Assembly: GCA_019454225.1 (NCBI GenBank)
Contig: CP075370.1
Coordinates: 124,001 to 188,000, forward strand
Reading direction: 5' to 3'
Origin: Paracoccaceae bacterium
GTDB lineage: Bacteria; Pseudomonadota; Alphaproteobacteria; Rhodobacterales; Rhodobacteraceae
Length of the DNA: 64,000 nt
Within the stretch, counting starts at the first letter, position 1. Every line of letters begins with the position of its first letter. Below the pieces are notes generated by a model. That model made no database searches and was not told the DNA's origin. It worked only from the letters and a program-made list of their open reading frames with translations. The translations under genes were made by a program, and so were the position numbers. Shown here piece by piece: positions 27,881-36,482 of this stretch.

Positions 27881-28705
27881 ATGAGCCACGCCGCCCTGGA
27901 AGCCGCCATCGAAACCGCCTGGGACGCGCGGGAGGGAATCAGCCCGGCGACGGTGGGCGAGGCGCGCGACGCCATCGAGGCGACGCTGGCGGCGCTGGAC
28001 AGCGGCAGCCTGCGGGTGGCCGAAAAGCGCGGCAACGACTGGCATGTGAACCAGTGGGCGAAGAAGGCGGTGCTGCTGTCGTTCCGGCTGACCGACATGC
28101 ACGAGATTTCGGGCAGCAACGGCGGGTCGAACTGGTGGGACAAGGTGCCGTCGAAGTGGCAGGGCTGGGGCGCGAACCAGTGGCGCGAGGCGGGGTTCCG
28201 CGCGGTTCCCGGCAGCATCGTGCGGCGATCGGCGTTCATCGGTCGGAACGTGGTGCTGATGCCGTCGTTCGTGAACGTGGGCGCCTATGTCGACGAGGGG
28301 TCGATGGTCGACGGCTGGGCCACGGTGGGGTCCTGCGCGCAGATCGGCAAGAATGTGCATCTGTCGGGCGGCGTGGGGATCGGCGGCGTGCTGGAGCCGA
28401 TGCAGGCGGGGCCGACGATCATCGAGGACAACTGCTTCATCGGCGCGCGGTCGGAGGTGGTGGAGGGCTGCATCATCCGCGAGGGCTCGGTCCTCGGAAT
28501 GGGCGTGTTCATCGGCAAGTCGACCAAGATCGTCGACCGGGAAACCGGCGAGGTGATGTATGGCGAGGTTCCCGCGGGGTCGGTGGTGGTGGCGGGGTCG
28601 ATGCCGTCGAAGGGCGGGGTCAGCCTGTACTGCGCGGTGATCGTGAAGAAGGTGGACGCGCAGACGCGGTCGAAGACCTCGATCAACGAACTGCTGCGCG
28701 ACTGA
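27881..28705 (+). CDS. dapD: Tetrahydrodipicolinate N-succinyltransferase
   Basis: The 274-residue enzyme makes N-succinyl-L-2-amino-6-oxopimelate from tetrahydrodipicolinate and succinyl-CoA in the lysine/diaminopimelate pathway. Family marks are the N-terminal helical domain ([27 protein letters not shown]), the hexapeptide left-handed beta-helix ([34 protein letters not shown]) and the C-terminal [29 protein letters not shown]. Length is normal. Confidence 0.97.
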   Translation: MSHAALEAAIETAWDAREGISPATVGEARDAIEATLAALDSGSLRVAEKRGNDWHVNQWAKKAVLLSFRLTDMHEISGSNGGSNWWDKVPSKWQGWGANQWREAGFRAVPGSIVRRSAFIGRNVVLMPSFVNVGAYVDEGSMVDGWATVGSCAQIGKNVHLSGGVGIGGVLEPMQAGPTIIEDNCFIGARSEVVEGCIIREGSVLGMGVFIGKSTKIVDRETGEVMYGEVPAGSVVVAGSMPSKGGVSLYCAVIVKKVDAQTRSKTSINELLRD

Positions 28706-28721
28706 GCCGCGCCGCCGCAGG

Positions 28722-29849
28722 CTAGCGGGCCTCGTCGGCGTCGCGGATGAAATCCATGTCCAGCGTCAGGCCGTGGCCCGGCAGGTCGCGGATGGTCATG
28801 TGGCCATCCACGGGCAGGGGCGCATCCCTGAACACATGGGCGGTGATATCCTCGAACAGGCGCAGGCGTTCGAGGAACAGCGCGTTCGGCGTGGCGCTGA
28901 CCAGATGCAGGTGCATGTGTTCCATCGCGTGAGGCGCGAACTTCAGGTTCCATGCCTGGGTCAGCGCCGCGACCTTGACCATCTCGGTATATCCGCCCGC
29001 CCGCGCCCCGTCGAGCTGCACGATGTCGGCCGCCTCGGCGAGGATCAGGTCGCGCGCGCCGTAGCGGGTGTATTCATGTTCGCCGGTCGCCAGCGGAATG
29101 TCGGTGCCGCGCCTGAACCGGGCGAGGCCGGGGATGTCGTCGGCCAGCACGGGTTCCTCGAACAGGAAGATGTCGCATTCGCGGACGGTGTTGGCGAACT
29201 TGACCGCCGTTGCGGCATCCCAGCAGTTGTTGGCATCCAGCAGGAGCCGGATGTCGGGCCCCACGGCATCGCGCACCTTGCGCACGCGGATCGCATCGCG
29301 GCGCAGGTTGGTGGCGCCGTCGACGCCGACCTTGAACTTGATGTGCGTGTAGCCCTGCGCCACCATGTCCTGCATTTCGGCCACGAGTTCATCGTCGCTG
29401 TAGGAGGTCCAGCCGCCGCTGGCATAGACCGGCACCCGGGTGCGGTTGCCCCCCATCAGGCGGTAGAGCGGCAGGCCGAGGATCTTGCCCTTCAGATCCC
29501 ACAGCGCCAGGTCCACCGCGCTGAGCGCCGCGAAGGTCAGCCCCTTGCGCCCCACGCCGCGCAGGTAGTGGAACAGCTCGTTCCAGATCACCTCGGTTTC
29601 CAGCGGGTCGCGGCCGTGGATGCGGGGGGCGATGTTGTTCAGGATCAGGCTGCGCGTCGCCTCGCCGCCGACTTCGTGATAGGTCAGCCCGATGCCTTCG
29701 AGCCCCTGGTCGGTGGTGACGCGGACGACGGTGAAGCCCACGCATTCCACGGTGCGCGTGGCATCGGCAAAGCCCCCCGCGACGTTCTTCGATACAAGAT
29801 GCACATCGACGCGCGCGATGCGGTGATTGAGGGGGGCGGAGTCGGGCAT
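28722..29849 (-). CDS. Enolase-superfamily (mandelate racemase type) sugar-acid dehydratase
   Basis: The 375-residue protein has an N-terminal capping domain and a C-terminal barrel with a complete catalytic set. K171-x-K173 is in IKFKVG; the Mg ligands are D205, E231 and E257; D280 (QLDGARAGG) and H307 (FAPHAME) form the His-Asp dyad. This is the mandelate-racemase subgroup pattern used by acid-sugar dehydratases. The exact sugar acid is unknown; galactonate, galactarate/talarate or a pentonate are candidates. The start is chosen at MPDSAPLNH; ATG at 29885 or 29888 would begin right after the LacI-type operator. It diverges from the fused GMC gene. Confidence 0.88.
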   Translation of the reverse strand: MPDSAPLNHRIARVDVHLVSKNVAGGFADATRTVECVGFTVVRVTTDQGLEGIGLTYHEVGGEATRSLILNNIAPRIHGRDPLETEVIWNELFHYLRGVGRKGLTFAALSAVDLALWDLKGKILGLPLYRLMGGNRTRVPVYASGGWTSYSDDELVAEMQDMVAQGYTHIKFKVGVDGATNLRRDAIRVRKVRDAVGPDIRLLLDANNCWDAATAVKFANTVRECDIFLFEEPVLADDIPGLARFRRGTDIPLATGEHEYTRYGARDLILAEAADIVQLDGARAGGYTEMVKVAALTQAWNLKFAPHAMEHMHLHLVSATPNALFLERLRLFEDITAHVFRDAPLPVDGHMTIRDLPGHGLTLDMDFIRDADEAR

Positions 29850-29893
29850 GGAAGGGGTCCGGTTGTTGCGGGGATCGGCGGGCATCATAGTGA

Positions 29894-29908
29894 TGTAAGC
29901 GCTTAACA
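29894..29908. promoter_or_regulatory. LacI-type operator O1
   Basis: TGTAAGCGCTTAACA keeps the palindromic core TAAGCGCTTA and differs from TGTAAGCGCTTACA only by one inserted base. It lies just upstream of the enolase-superfamily gene, within about 50 bp of its start codon, where bound repressor would block transcription. Confidence 0.7.
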
Positions 29909-30027
29909 CAAGGATGGAGGCAGCGGGCTGCGCCGGTGCGGCGGCGCAGGGGTGATGCCTGGTGCGCGTGGCGCGATGACCCGGAAACGCCGGTGAGCAT
30001 GGCGACTGGTGCCGCAGGATGACCGGC

Positions 30028-30033
30028 TTGACA
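30028..30033 (+). promoter_or_regulatory. Candidate -35 element of the fused GMC gene
   Basis: A perfect TTGACA hexamer occurs about 100 bp before the GMC start. No good -10 hexamer is found 16-18 bp further on (CACCCT is the best positioned). Operator O2 follows 26 bp downstream. Confidence 0.35.
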
Positions 30034-30058
30034 GGTGGGTGGGGCATGGTCACCCTGC

Positions 30059-30072
30059 TGTAAGCGGTTCCA
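30059..30072. promoter_or_regulatory. LacI-type operator O2
   Basis: TGTAAGCGGTTCCA matches TGTAAGCGCTTACA at 12 of 14 positions. It lies between the -35-like TTGACA and the start of the fused GMC gene, about 58 bp before the ATG. Confidence 0.6.
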
Positions 30073-30129
30073 CATAAGGCCGGCGCGGGCTGGCATGCCG
30101 CGCGGACCGGGCAGCGAGGATGCAGCACG

Positions 30130-32211
30130 ATGACCCCGACGCAGGACCGGACGTTTCGCGCGGTGATCGACCGGATCGTGCCGCAGGACCGCGACGCGGG
30201 CGCCCTGGCGCTGGGCGCCGATGACCATGCGCGCGGCATTCTCGACGGCGATCCGGCTGCGGCCGCGGGCCTGTGCCCCGGGCTGGACGCGCTGGACCGC
30301 GATGCGCGGCTGTCGCATGGCGCGGCCTTTGCCGATCTGGACGCGGGCGCGCGCGATGCGCTGCTGGAAGGCATCGCGCGCGAGGGCTGGTTCCTGCGGC
30401 TGGTCGAGATCGTGTGCCTTGGCGTCTATGCCGACCCGGACAACGGCGGCAACCGGGGCGCCGCGTCCTGGGACTGGCTGGGTTATCGCCACGGGATGCC
30501 CGAGGGACCATCCGGCCCGGCTCGGGGGACGCCGCCCCGCCCGATGCCCGGCCCCCTGGAGATGACCGAATTCGACGTCATCGTGGTCGGCGCGGGGGCG
30601 GGCGGCGGGGTTGCGGCCTGCGTGCTGGCCGAGGCGGGGAAATCCGTGCTGCTGATCGAACGCGGACTGGCGCGCAGCCATGCCGACAGCGGCCACCGCG
30701 ACCATCTGCGCAATCACCGCCTTTCGGTCTATGGGACGAACACCGGCCCGGGGCCGGTGGGATCGCCGCGCGTCCTGGTCGATCCCGAAGGGGTGGCGCA
30801 TGTCATGGCGCCGCATGCGTTCGGATATCACAACAACGCGGCCTGCGTGGGCAGCGGGACGCTGGTCTATGGCGGGCTGGCCTGGCGGTTTCACCCCGAC
30901 GATTTCCGCATGGCATCGCGCTATGGCGTGCCGGAGGGTTCGTCGCTGACCGACTGGCCCATCGGGATCGAGGACCTGGCGGCTGGCTATGCCCGCGCGG
31001 AATGGGAGATCGGCGTGGCGGGCGAACCCTCGGGCAGTGACGGGCAGGCCCCGGGCGCACGGGGCTATCCGCTGCCGCCGGTGCCGCGCCATGCGGCGGG
31101 CGACCTGCTGCGCGCGGGGGCAGACCGGCTGGGGATCGCGACCTTCGCGCCGCCCCTGCTGGTGAACACGCGACCGCGCGACGGGCGCGGGGCCTGCATC
31201 CAGTGCGGCAGCTGCGTGGGCTTTCCCTGCCCGACCGATGCGCGCAACGGCACGCAGAACACGGTGATTCCCCGCGCCCTGGCCACCGGCCGCTGCACGC
31301 TGGTCACGGATTGCACCGCCGAGGCCGTGGAAACCGACAGCGCCGGCCGGGTGACGGGGGTGCGCCTGCGCAGGCCCGGGCCGGACGGCGATATGGTGCG
31401 GCAGGTGGTGCGGGCGCGGGCCGTGGTTCTGTCGGCGGGCGCCATCGAAAGCGCGCGGCTGCTGCTGGCCTCGGCCAGCGGGCGGGAACCGGCGGGGCTG
31501 GGCAACGGCGCGGACCTTGTGGGGCGCAACCTGCAGGGGCACCTTTACCCCACGGTGTTCGGCCTGTTCGACAGGCCGGTGCATGACAGCCGGGGCCCCG
31601 GCGTCAGCATTGCCACGGCCGCCTATGTGCATGGCAACCGCGGGATCGTGGGCGGTGCGATGCTGGCCGATGACTTCATCATGCCGCCCGCGATCTTTCA
31701 TGCCACGGCCCTGCCGCCGGAGCAGCGGCGCTGGGGCCAGGAGGCCAAGGATTTCATGCGCCACGCCTATCGCCGCGTGTTGCAGGTGAAGGGACCGGTG
31801 CACGAGATCCCCGACCCTTCCTGCCGCGTGACGCTGGACCCCGGGCTGCGCGATGCGGGGGGGATGCCGGTGGCGCGGCTGTCCGGGGTGGTCCATGCCG
31901 AGACCATGCGGACGGCCGCGTTCGTCATCGACCGGGCGGAGGACTGGGTCAGGGCGGCGGGGGCGGTGCGGACCTGGCGGGCGATGCCGCCCCGGCGGCT
32001 GTCGGGATACCAGCACCAGGCGGGCACCTGCCGGATGGGCCGCGACCCCGCGACCTCGGTCACCGATTCCTTCGGGCGGGTCTGGGGGCATGACAACCTG
32101 TTCGTCTGCGATGCCGCGCTGCACCCCACGAACGGCGCCTTCAACCCGGTGCTGACGGTGATGGCCCTGGCCTTTCGCAACGCAGACCACATCGCCGCGT
32201 CGATCCGCTAG
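30130..32211 (+). CDS. GMC oxidoreductase fused to a gluconate-2-dehydrogenase-subunit-3-like domain
   Basis: The 693-residue protein joins two parts usually encoded by separate genes. Residues 1-130 resemble the small (gamma) subunit of membrane-bound GMC dehydrogenases (TFRAVIDRIVPQDRDAGALALG, ending in DPDNGGNRGAASWDWLGY). Residues 145-693 are the GMC flavoprotein: FAD motif VIVVGAGAGGGVAACVL, catalytic His in YQHQAGTCRMG and the C-terminal HPTNGAFNPVLTVMALAFRNADHIA. A Cys cluster (C356, C359, C362, C367) matches the cysteine region of the alpha subunit. No Tat or Sec signal is visible, unlike many gamma subunits, so it may be cytoplasmic. It probably oxidises a sugar, polyol or sugar acid. 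A GCGAGGA site precedes the ATG. Confidence 0.88.
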   Translation: MTPTQDRTFRAVIDRIVPQDRDAGALALGADDHARGILDGDPAAAAGLCPGLDALDRDARLSHGAAFADLDAGARDALLEGIAREGWFLRLVEIVCLGVYADPDNGGNRGAASWDWLGYRHGMPEGPSGPARGTPPRPMPGPLEMTEFDVIVVGAGAGGGVAACVLAEAGKSVLLIERGLARSHADSGHRDHLRNHRLSVYGTNTGPGPVGSPRVLVDPEGVAHVMAPHAFGYHNNAACVGSGTLVYGGLAWRFHPDDFRMASRYGVPEGSSLTDWPIGIEDLAAGYARAEWEIGVAGEPSGSDGQAPGARGYPLPPVPRHAAGDLLRAGADRLGIATFAPPLLVNTRPRDGRGACIQCGSCVGFPCPTDARNGTQNTVIPRALATGRCTLVTDCTAEAVETDSAGRVTGVRLRRPGPDGDMVRQVVRARAVVLSAGAIESARLLLASASGREPAGLGNGADLVGRNLQGHLYPTVFGLFDRPVHDSRGPGVSIATAAYVHGNRGIVGGAMLADDFIMPPAIFHATALPPEQRRWGQEAKDFMRHAYRRVLQVKGPVHEIPDPSCRVTLDPGLRDAGGMPVARLSGVVHAETMRTAAFVIDRAEDWVRAAGAVRTWRAMPPRRLSGYQHQAGTCRMGRDPATSVTDSFGRVWGHDNLFVCDAALHPTNGAFNPVLTVMALAFRNADHIAASIR

Positions 32212-32284
32212 CCCCGGGCCGGCTTTGCCATCGCACGGCCGGTGTGTTACTTCATGGGCAGCTTGTTCCGCATTCCGAACATTG

Positions 32285-32298
32285 TGGAAGCGCTATCT
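32285..32298. promoter_or_regulatory. LacI-type operator O3 (weak)
   Basis: TGGAAGCGCTATCT shares the GAAGCGCT core and matches TGTAAGCGCTTACA at 10 of 14 positions. It lies upstream of the TTGACC hexamer and of the stronger O4. Confidence 0.45.
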
Positions 32299-32362
32299 TG
32301 GGCGCAAAACCTATTGTGTCAATCGAATGGGGATTGACCCGGCCATCCGGACTCGGCAAGTA

Positions 32363-32376
32363 TGTAAGCGATTACA
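32363..32376. promoter_or_regulatory. LacI-type operator O4
   Basis: TGTAAGCGATTACA matches the consensus palindrome at 13 of 14 positions. It lies about 25 bp downstream of TTGACC, so binding would cover the promoter of the TRAP genes. Confidence 0.75.
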
Positions 32377-32513
32377 GAATGCGCTTCTGCCGGGAGGAGC
32401 GTGAAGACTGTCGGGGAGTCCGGGGCGGCAGCTTGCGGATGCCTTCGATTGGAAGGTGCGTCGACTTCAGGGTCGAAAGAAAAACACGGCGCAGTGTGCC
32501 AAAGGAGGAAAAC

Positions 32514-33497
32514 ATGAAGTTCTCTACCATCGTCGCAGGTGCCGCTTCGGCGCTCGCGCTTTCTGCCGTTGCCGGGTTCGCGGCCGATGTGACGCTGCGC
32601 GTCGGGACAGTGTACCAGACCACGCACACGATCTCGAAGGGAAGCGCCGAGTTCGAGCGCATCGTCGAGGAGAAATCCGGCGGCGCCATCGACGTCGAGG
32701 TGTTCTATGCCGAAGAGCTTGGCTCGGAGCGCGAGATGGCCGAGATGACCCGCGCGGGCGGCCTGGAAATGGTGCTCAGCGGGCTGCCGGGCACAGGGTC
32801 TTTCGTGCCCCAGATCGAGGTGATGGAGGCCTTCTACACCTACGAGAACGTGGAAGAGCTGGCCAAGGTGGTGGCGGCGATCGCGCCCGACCTGAATGCC
32901 TTCATGGAACCGCAGGGCTTTCATCTTGTCGGCTACATGTATCAGGGCCCGCGCAACCTGCTGTCGACCAGGCCGGTGCGCCAGTATTCGGACATGGCGG
33001 GGCTGAAGCTGCGCATCCCGCAGACGCCGCTGTTCGTGGCCCTGGCCCAGAACTGGGGCGCCACGCCCACGGCGATCAGCCTTGGCGAGGTCTATACCTC
33101 GCTGGAATCGGGCGTGATCGACGCGGTCGAGGGCACCTCGGAAACCATCGTGTCGCAGAAGTTCTTCGAGAAGGCCAAGTATCTGACCCTGACGAAGCAC
33201 AACTTCTATCCGCAGCCCATGGTCGCGAACAAGGCATGGTGGGACGGGCTGAGCGCCGAACACCAGCAGATCATCCTGGACGCGGCGCAGGAAGCGGCGG
33301 CGTTCCAGCTGTCGCTGCACAAGGCGGCCGATGAGGCCGCGATGCAGACGATGCGCGATGGCGGAGTGGAGATCATCGAGGTCGACACCGCGCCGTTCAG
33401 CACGCCGGTGCTGGCCGCGATGGACGGCTACATCAAGAGCAAGGGCGATGACGTCTACGCGGTCTACCAGAAGATGCTGGCGACAGCTGCGAACTGA
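32514..33497 (+). CDS. TRAP transporter substrate-binding protein, DctP family
   Basis: The 327-residue protein has a Sec signal peptide (residues 1-23, cut after GFA). The DctP fold follows: VTLRVGTVYQTTHTISKGSAEF, a GGLEMVLSGLPGTGSF segment, LKLRIPQTPLFVALAQNWGATPTAISLGEVYTSLESGVIDAVEG and the conserved Arg before IPQTP that binds a carboxylate. It captures an acidic ligand in the periplasm for the two permease subunits that follow. An AAGGAGG ribosome site precedes the ATG. The ligand is probably a sugar acid given the neighbourhood. Confidence 0.95.
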   Translation: MKFSTIVAGAASALALSAVAGFAADVTLRVGTVYQTTHTISKGSAEFERIVEEKSGGAIDVEVFYAEELGSEREMAEMTRAGGLEMVLSGLPGTGSFVPQIEVMEAFYTYENVEELAKVVAAIAPDLNAFMEPQGFHLVGYMYQGPRNLLSTRPVRQYSDMAGLKLRIPQTPLFVALAQNWGATPTAISLGEVYTSLESGVIDAVEGTSETIVSQKFFEKAKYLTLTKHNFYPQPMVANKAWWDGLSAEHQQIILDAAQEAAAFQLSLHKAADEAAMQTMRDGGVEIIEVDTAPFSTPVLAAMDGYIKSKGDDVYAVYQKMLATAAN

Positions 33498-33620
33498 CGC
33501 CATGATCGGCGGGCCTGGACGCGGTTTCCGGGTTCAGGCCCGCCACATGGCTGCATGATATTCCTGGACCGTCCTTCCGCGACCTGCGCGCGTCAGGCGG
33601 TCCAGCCGCAAGGGCCGGAC

Positions 33621-34106
33621 ATGACGAAGCTGTATATCCTGACCATCGAGACTTTGATCATCCTGGGCCTGTGCATCATGGTCGGGCTGACATTCTCGTC
33701 GGCGATGATCCGGTTCATTCCCGGGTTCGGCGGCATCTTCTGGGCCGAGGAGATCACGCGCTACGTCAGCATCTGGGTGGTGTTCCTGGCGGCGGGCCTT
33801 GGTGTCCGCTACGGCATCCACCTGAGCGTCGACATGGTGGCGATGGCGCTGCCCGAGGCGCTGCGCCGGGCGTTCTTCATCTTCTCCTATCTGCTGATGA
33901 TGGTGTTCCAGGGCGTGCTGGTGTTCTACGGCACCCAGCTTGCGATTTCGAACTACGCGCAGCAGTCCGCCTCGCTGCAGATGCCGATGACCTATGCCTA
34001 TGCCGCGATTCCGGTCGGTGCCGCGATCATGCTGTTCGAGACCGCGCGGCTTGTCTATCTGGAGGCGACGGGCACATCGACCGCGATGAAATCGTTCGCG
34101 GACTGA
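33621..34106 (+). CDS. TRAP transporter small permease, DctQ family
   Basis: This 161-residue protein has four membrane helices and the DctQ signature (EEITRYVSIWVVFLAAGLGVRYGIHLSVD). It pairs with the large permease and the DctP protein. The start MTKLYILTIET is chosen at an ATG within a frame open from 33555, because the added 22 residues are hydrophilic and unlike the family. Confidence 0.93.
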   Translation: MTKLYILTIETLIILGLCIMVGLTFSSAMIRFIPGFGGIFWAEEITRYVSIWVVFLAAGLGVRYGIHLSVDMVAMALPEALRRAFFIFSYLLMMVFQGVLVFYGTQLAISNYAQQSASLQMPMTYAYAAIPVGAAIMLFETARLVYLEATGTSTAMKSFAD

Positions 34107-34155
34107 TGCGCGGGTCTGTCGCGGTCCTCCCTTCTCCTGCACGGATACAAGCCAC

Positions 34156-35442
34156 ATGGTCGGCGTCCTTTTCAGTTCGTTCCTGATCCTGCTCGTCCTT
34201 GGGGTCCCGATCGCCTTTGCCATCGGCCTTGGCGCGCTGGTGCCGATCATCCTGCAGGGCAACATCCCGCTGAGCCTGGTGGTCAGCCGCATGTTCGGCG
34301 GGATCGATTCCTTTCCGCTGATGGCGATTCCGTTCTTCGTGCTGACCGGCACGCTGGCCGGGGCCTGCCAGCTGACCGACCGCATTGCGGCACTGGCGGC
34401 CTTCATGGTGGGGCGGATGCGTGCGGGGCTGGCGCATGTGAACATCGTGGCGTCGATGCTGTTCGGCGGGGTCACCGGTTCGGCCGTGGCGGACGCGGCC
34501 GCCACGGGGTCCATGATGATCCCGGCGATGAAGGCGCAGGGGTATCCGGCGGGCTATTCGGCGGCGGTGACCGCTGCCTCGTCGGTGATCGGCTCGATCA
34601 TTCCGCCCAGCACGCTGATGATCATCTACGGCTACCTGACCGGCGTTTCCACCGGACGGATGTTCCTTGGCGGCGTGATCCCCGGCGTCCTGATCGGACT
34701 GGCGCTGATGCTGGTCGCGCATTTCCAGGCGGTGCGCCTGGGGATCGGCTATGACGCCGACGCCAAGCCGCGCGACTGGGGCACCCTGCCGGCAATCCTG
34801 CGCGACGCGGGCCCCGCCATGCTTGTGCCGGTGGTCATCATCGGCGGCATCGTCGGGGGGTTCTTCACCCCGACCGAGGCCGGGGTCGTGGCGGTTGTCA
34901 CCATCCTGCTGGTCGGGACCTTCGTCTACCGCAGCTTTACCTGGGCCGGCATCCGCGCGGCGTTCCTGAGCGCCGGATACACCACCGCGATGGTGATGAT
35001 GATCCTGGCCGCATCGACGGTCTTTGCGAACCTCCTGACGCGCGCGCGGTTCCAGACGACGCTGATCGACATGCTGTCGTCGGTCAGCCCGGTCCCCGAG
35101 GTTCAGATGCTGCTGGTCATCGCGGCGCTGCTGTTCCTGACGCTGTTCATCGATGCGACGGCGGTGCTGATCATGTTCGCCGCACCGCTTGCCGCCGTCT
35201 GCGCGGCGCTTGGCTATGATCCGGTGCATTCCGGCATCGTCATCGTTGTGGCCTGCCTGATCGGCGGGGTGACGCCGCCGGTCGGGACGCTGCTGTTCAT
35301 CGCGGCGGGCATCGCCCGGATCTCGGTGGCCGAGGCGTCGCGCGCCATCCTGCCCTTCGTGCTGGCGCTGATCGCGGTCAACGTGCTGATCATGCTCATC
35401 CCGTTCCTTGTCACCTGGCTTCCGTCCATCGCCTTCGGGTGA
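34156..35442 (+). CDS. TRAP transporter large permease, DctM family
   Basis: This 428-residue protein has about 12 membrane helices and DctM blocks: FGGIDSFPLMAIPFFVLTGTLAGA, LFGGVTGSAVADAAATGSMMIPAMKAQGYP, SSVIGSIIPPSTLMIIYG and GIVIVVACLIGGVTPPVGTLLFIAAG. It is the Na+-driven translocation subunit. Third gene of the DctPQM operon, followed 51 bp later by a Gfo/Idh gene that probably belongs to the same transcript. Confidence 0.95.
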   Translation: MVGVLFSSFLILLVLGVPIAFAIGLGALVPIILQGNIPLSLVVSRMFGGIDSFPLMAIPFFVLTGTLAGACQLTDRIAALAAFMVGRMRAGLAHVNIVASMLFGGVTGSAVADAAATGSMMIPAMKAQGYPAGYSAAVTAASSVIGSIIPPSTLMIIYGYLTGVSTGRMFLGGVIPGVLIGLALMLVAHFQAVRLGIGYDADAKPRDWGTLPAILRDAGPAMLVPVVIIGGIVGGFFTPTEAGVVAVVTILLVGTFVYRSFTWAGIRAAFLSAGYTTAMVMMILAASTVFANLLTRARFQTTLIDMLSSVSPVPEVQMLLVIAALLFLTLFIDATAVLIMFAAPLAAVCAALGYDPVHSGIVIVVACLIGGVTPPVGTLLFIAAGIARISVAEASRAILPFVLALIAVNVLIMLIPFLVTWLPSIAFG

Positions 35443-35493
35443 TGGCCGGGGCAGACGCCGCCGATCCCTGTTCCGCGAAGAAGGACGCAACCC

Positions 35494-36408
35494 ATGACCC
35501 CGAGATTTGGCCTGTGCGGGACCGCGTTCTGGGCGGAGCAGGTGCATCTGCCCGGCCTGATGGCCAACCCCGGCCTGGAACTGGTCGGCATCTGGGGCCG
35601 GACGCCCGACCGCACCGCCGCGCTGGCGGACAGGGTCGGGGTTCGGGCATTCGCCAGCTTCGAACAGATGCTGGACCATGTCGATGCAGTGTCCTTTGCG
35701 GTGCCGCCCGCGGTGCAGGCGACGCTTGCCCCCGCCGCCATCGCGCGCGGCAGGCATGTGCTGATGGAAAAACCGCTTGGCGATTCCATCGACAGTGCCG
35801 TGACGATCCTGCGCGCCCTGGCGGAACACCGCGTCGCCGGTATCTGTTTTCTGACGCGGATGTTCGTGGACGAGATGTCGGAATTCGTGGTCCGCGCCCG
35901 CGCGCTGGCGCCGACATGGGGCGAGGCCGGTTTCCGGTCGGACGCGCTGATCCAGGGGCCCTATGCCGGGTCGGAGTGGCGCCAGCAGGAACATGGCGCG
36001 CTGTGGGATGCGGCCCCGCACGGGTGGTCGGTTCTGGTTTCGGTGCTGGGACCGGTGGCCGAGATCGCGGCAAGCAGCGCGCCCGATGGCACCTATGCCT
36101 TTTCCTGCCGCCATCAGGGTGGCGGCACCTCGACCCTGGACCTGAACCTGCGCGACCACGGGGTCAGGCTGGCGGAACGCTACCGGTTCGGCAACGGCGC
36201 GTCCGTCGAACTGCCGGGGCTGGCCTATGACCGCAAGGCGACGCTGGGCAGGGCCGCGTCGCTGCTGCTGCGGGAAATCGCCGGGGCGCGGGACGAGGCG
36301 CAGTCGCGGCTCGGGCTTGGGCTGCATCTGGTCTGCGTGGCGACGGCCGCGCAGCACAGCCTTGGGTCGGGCGGCGACTTCGTGCCCGTCGCGGCACCGG
36401 CGGTGTAG
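35494..36408 (+). CDS. Gfo/Idh/MocA-family oxidoreductase (short form)
   Basis: This 304-residue protein has an N-terminal Rossmann domain (FGLCGTAFWAEQVHLPGL, IWGRTPDRTAAL) and the conserved EKP motif in HVLMEKPLGDS. The C-terminal half is shorter than usual and lacks a clear HxxD catalytic pair. Members oxidise or reduce sugars and inositols. With the TRAP genes just upstream it may act on the imported compound. The substrate is unknown. Confidence 0.85.
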   Translation: MTPRFGLCGTAFWAEQVHLPGLMANPGLELVGIWGRTPDRTAALADRVGVRAFASFEQMLDHVDAVSFAVPPAVQATLAPAAIARGRHVLMEKPLGDSIDSAVTILRALAEHRVAGICFLTRMFVDEMSEFVVRARALAPTWGEAGFRSDALIQGPYAGSEWRQQEHGALWDAAPHGWSVLVSVLGPVAEIAASSAPDGTYAFSCRHQGGGTSTLDLNLRDHGVRLAERYRFGNGASVELPGLAYDRKATLGRAASLLLREIAGARDEAQSRLGLGLHLVCVATAAQHSLGSGGDFVPVAAPAV

Positions 36409-36421
36409 GGAAACGGCGGGC

Positions 36422-36435
36422 TGATAGCGCTTACA
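36422..36435. promoter_or_regulatory. LacI-type operator O5 between convergent genes
   Basis: TGATAGCGCTTACA matches TGTAAGCGCTTACA at 12 of 14 positions. It lies between the Gfo/Idh stop and the LacI-gene stop, where no gene starts. It may be an auxiliary site for looping, an antisense promoter site, or chance. Confidence 0.5.
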
Positions 36436-36482
36436 GGCGGGCGGAGGGCCGAGCCCCGGCGGGGTGCGGTGAGGTGGCCAGG

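Larger units (their letters stand above)
32212..32513. promoter_or_regulatory. Regulatory region of the TRAP transporter operon
   Basis: This 302-bp gene-free stretch carries two LacI-type operators about 78 bp apart (centre to centre) and a TTGACC hexamer at 32334-32339. The second operator overlaps where the -10 region would be. A strong AAGGAGG ribosome site ends the leader at 32503. The arrangement fits a repressed promoter with possible looping between the two sites. Confidence 0.55.

Noticed and set aside
29389-32190. 933-codon open frame on the minus strand
   Set aside because: It covers the fused GMC gene antisense; no recognisable domain.
34027-36357. 776-codon open frame on the minus strand
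   Set aside because: Antisense to the TRAP large permease and the Gfo/Idh gene; repetitive Arg/Asp/Gln composition.
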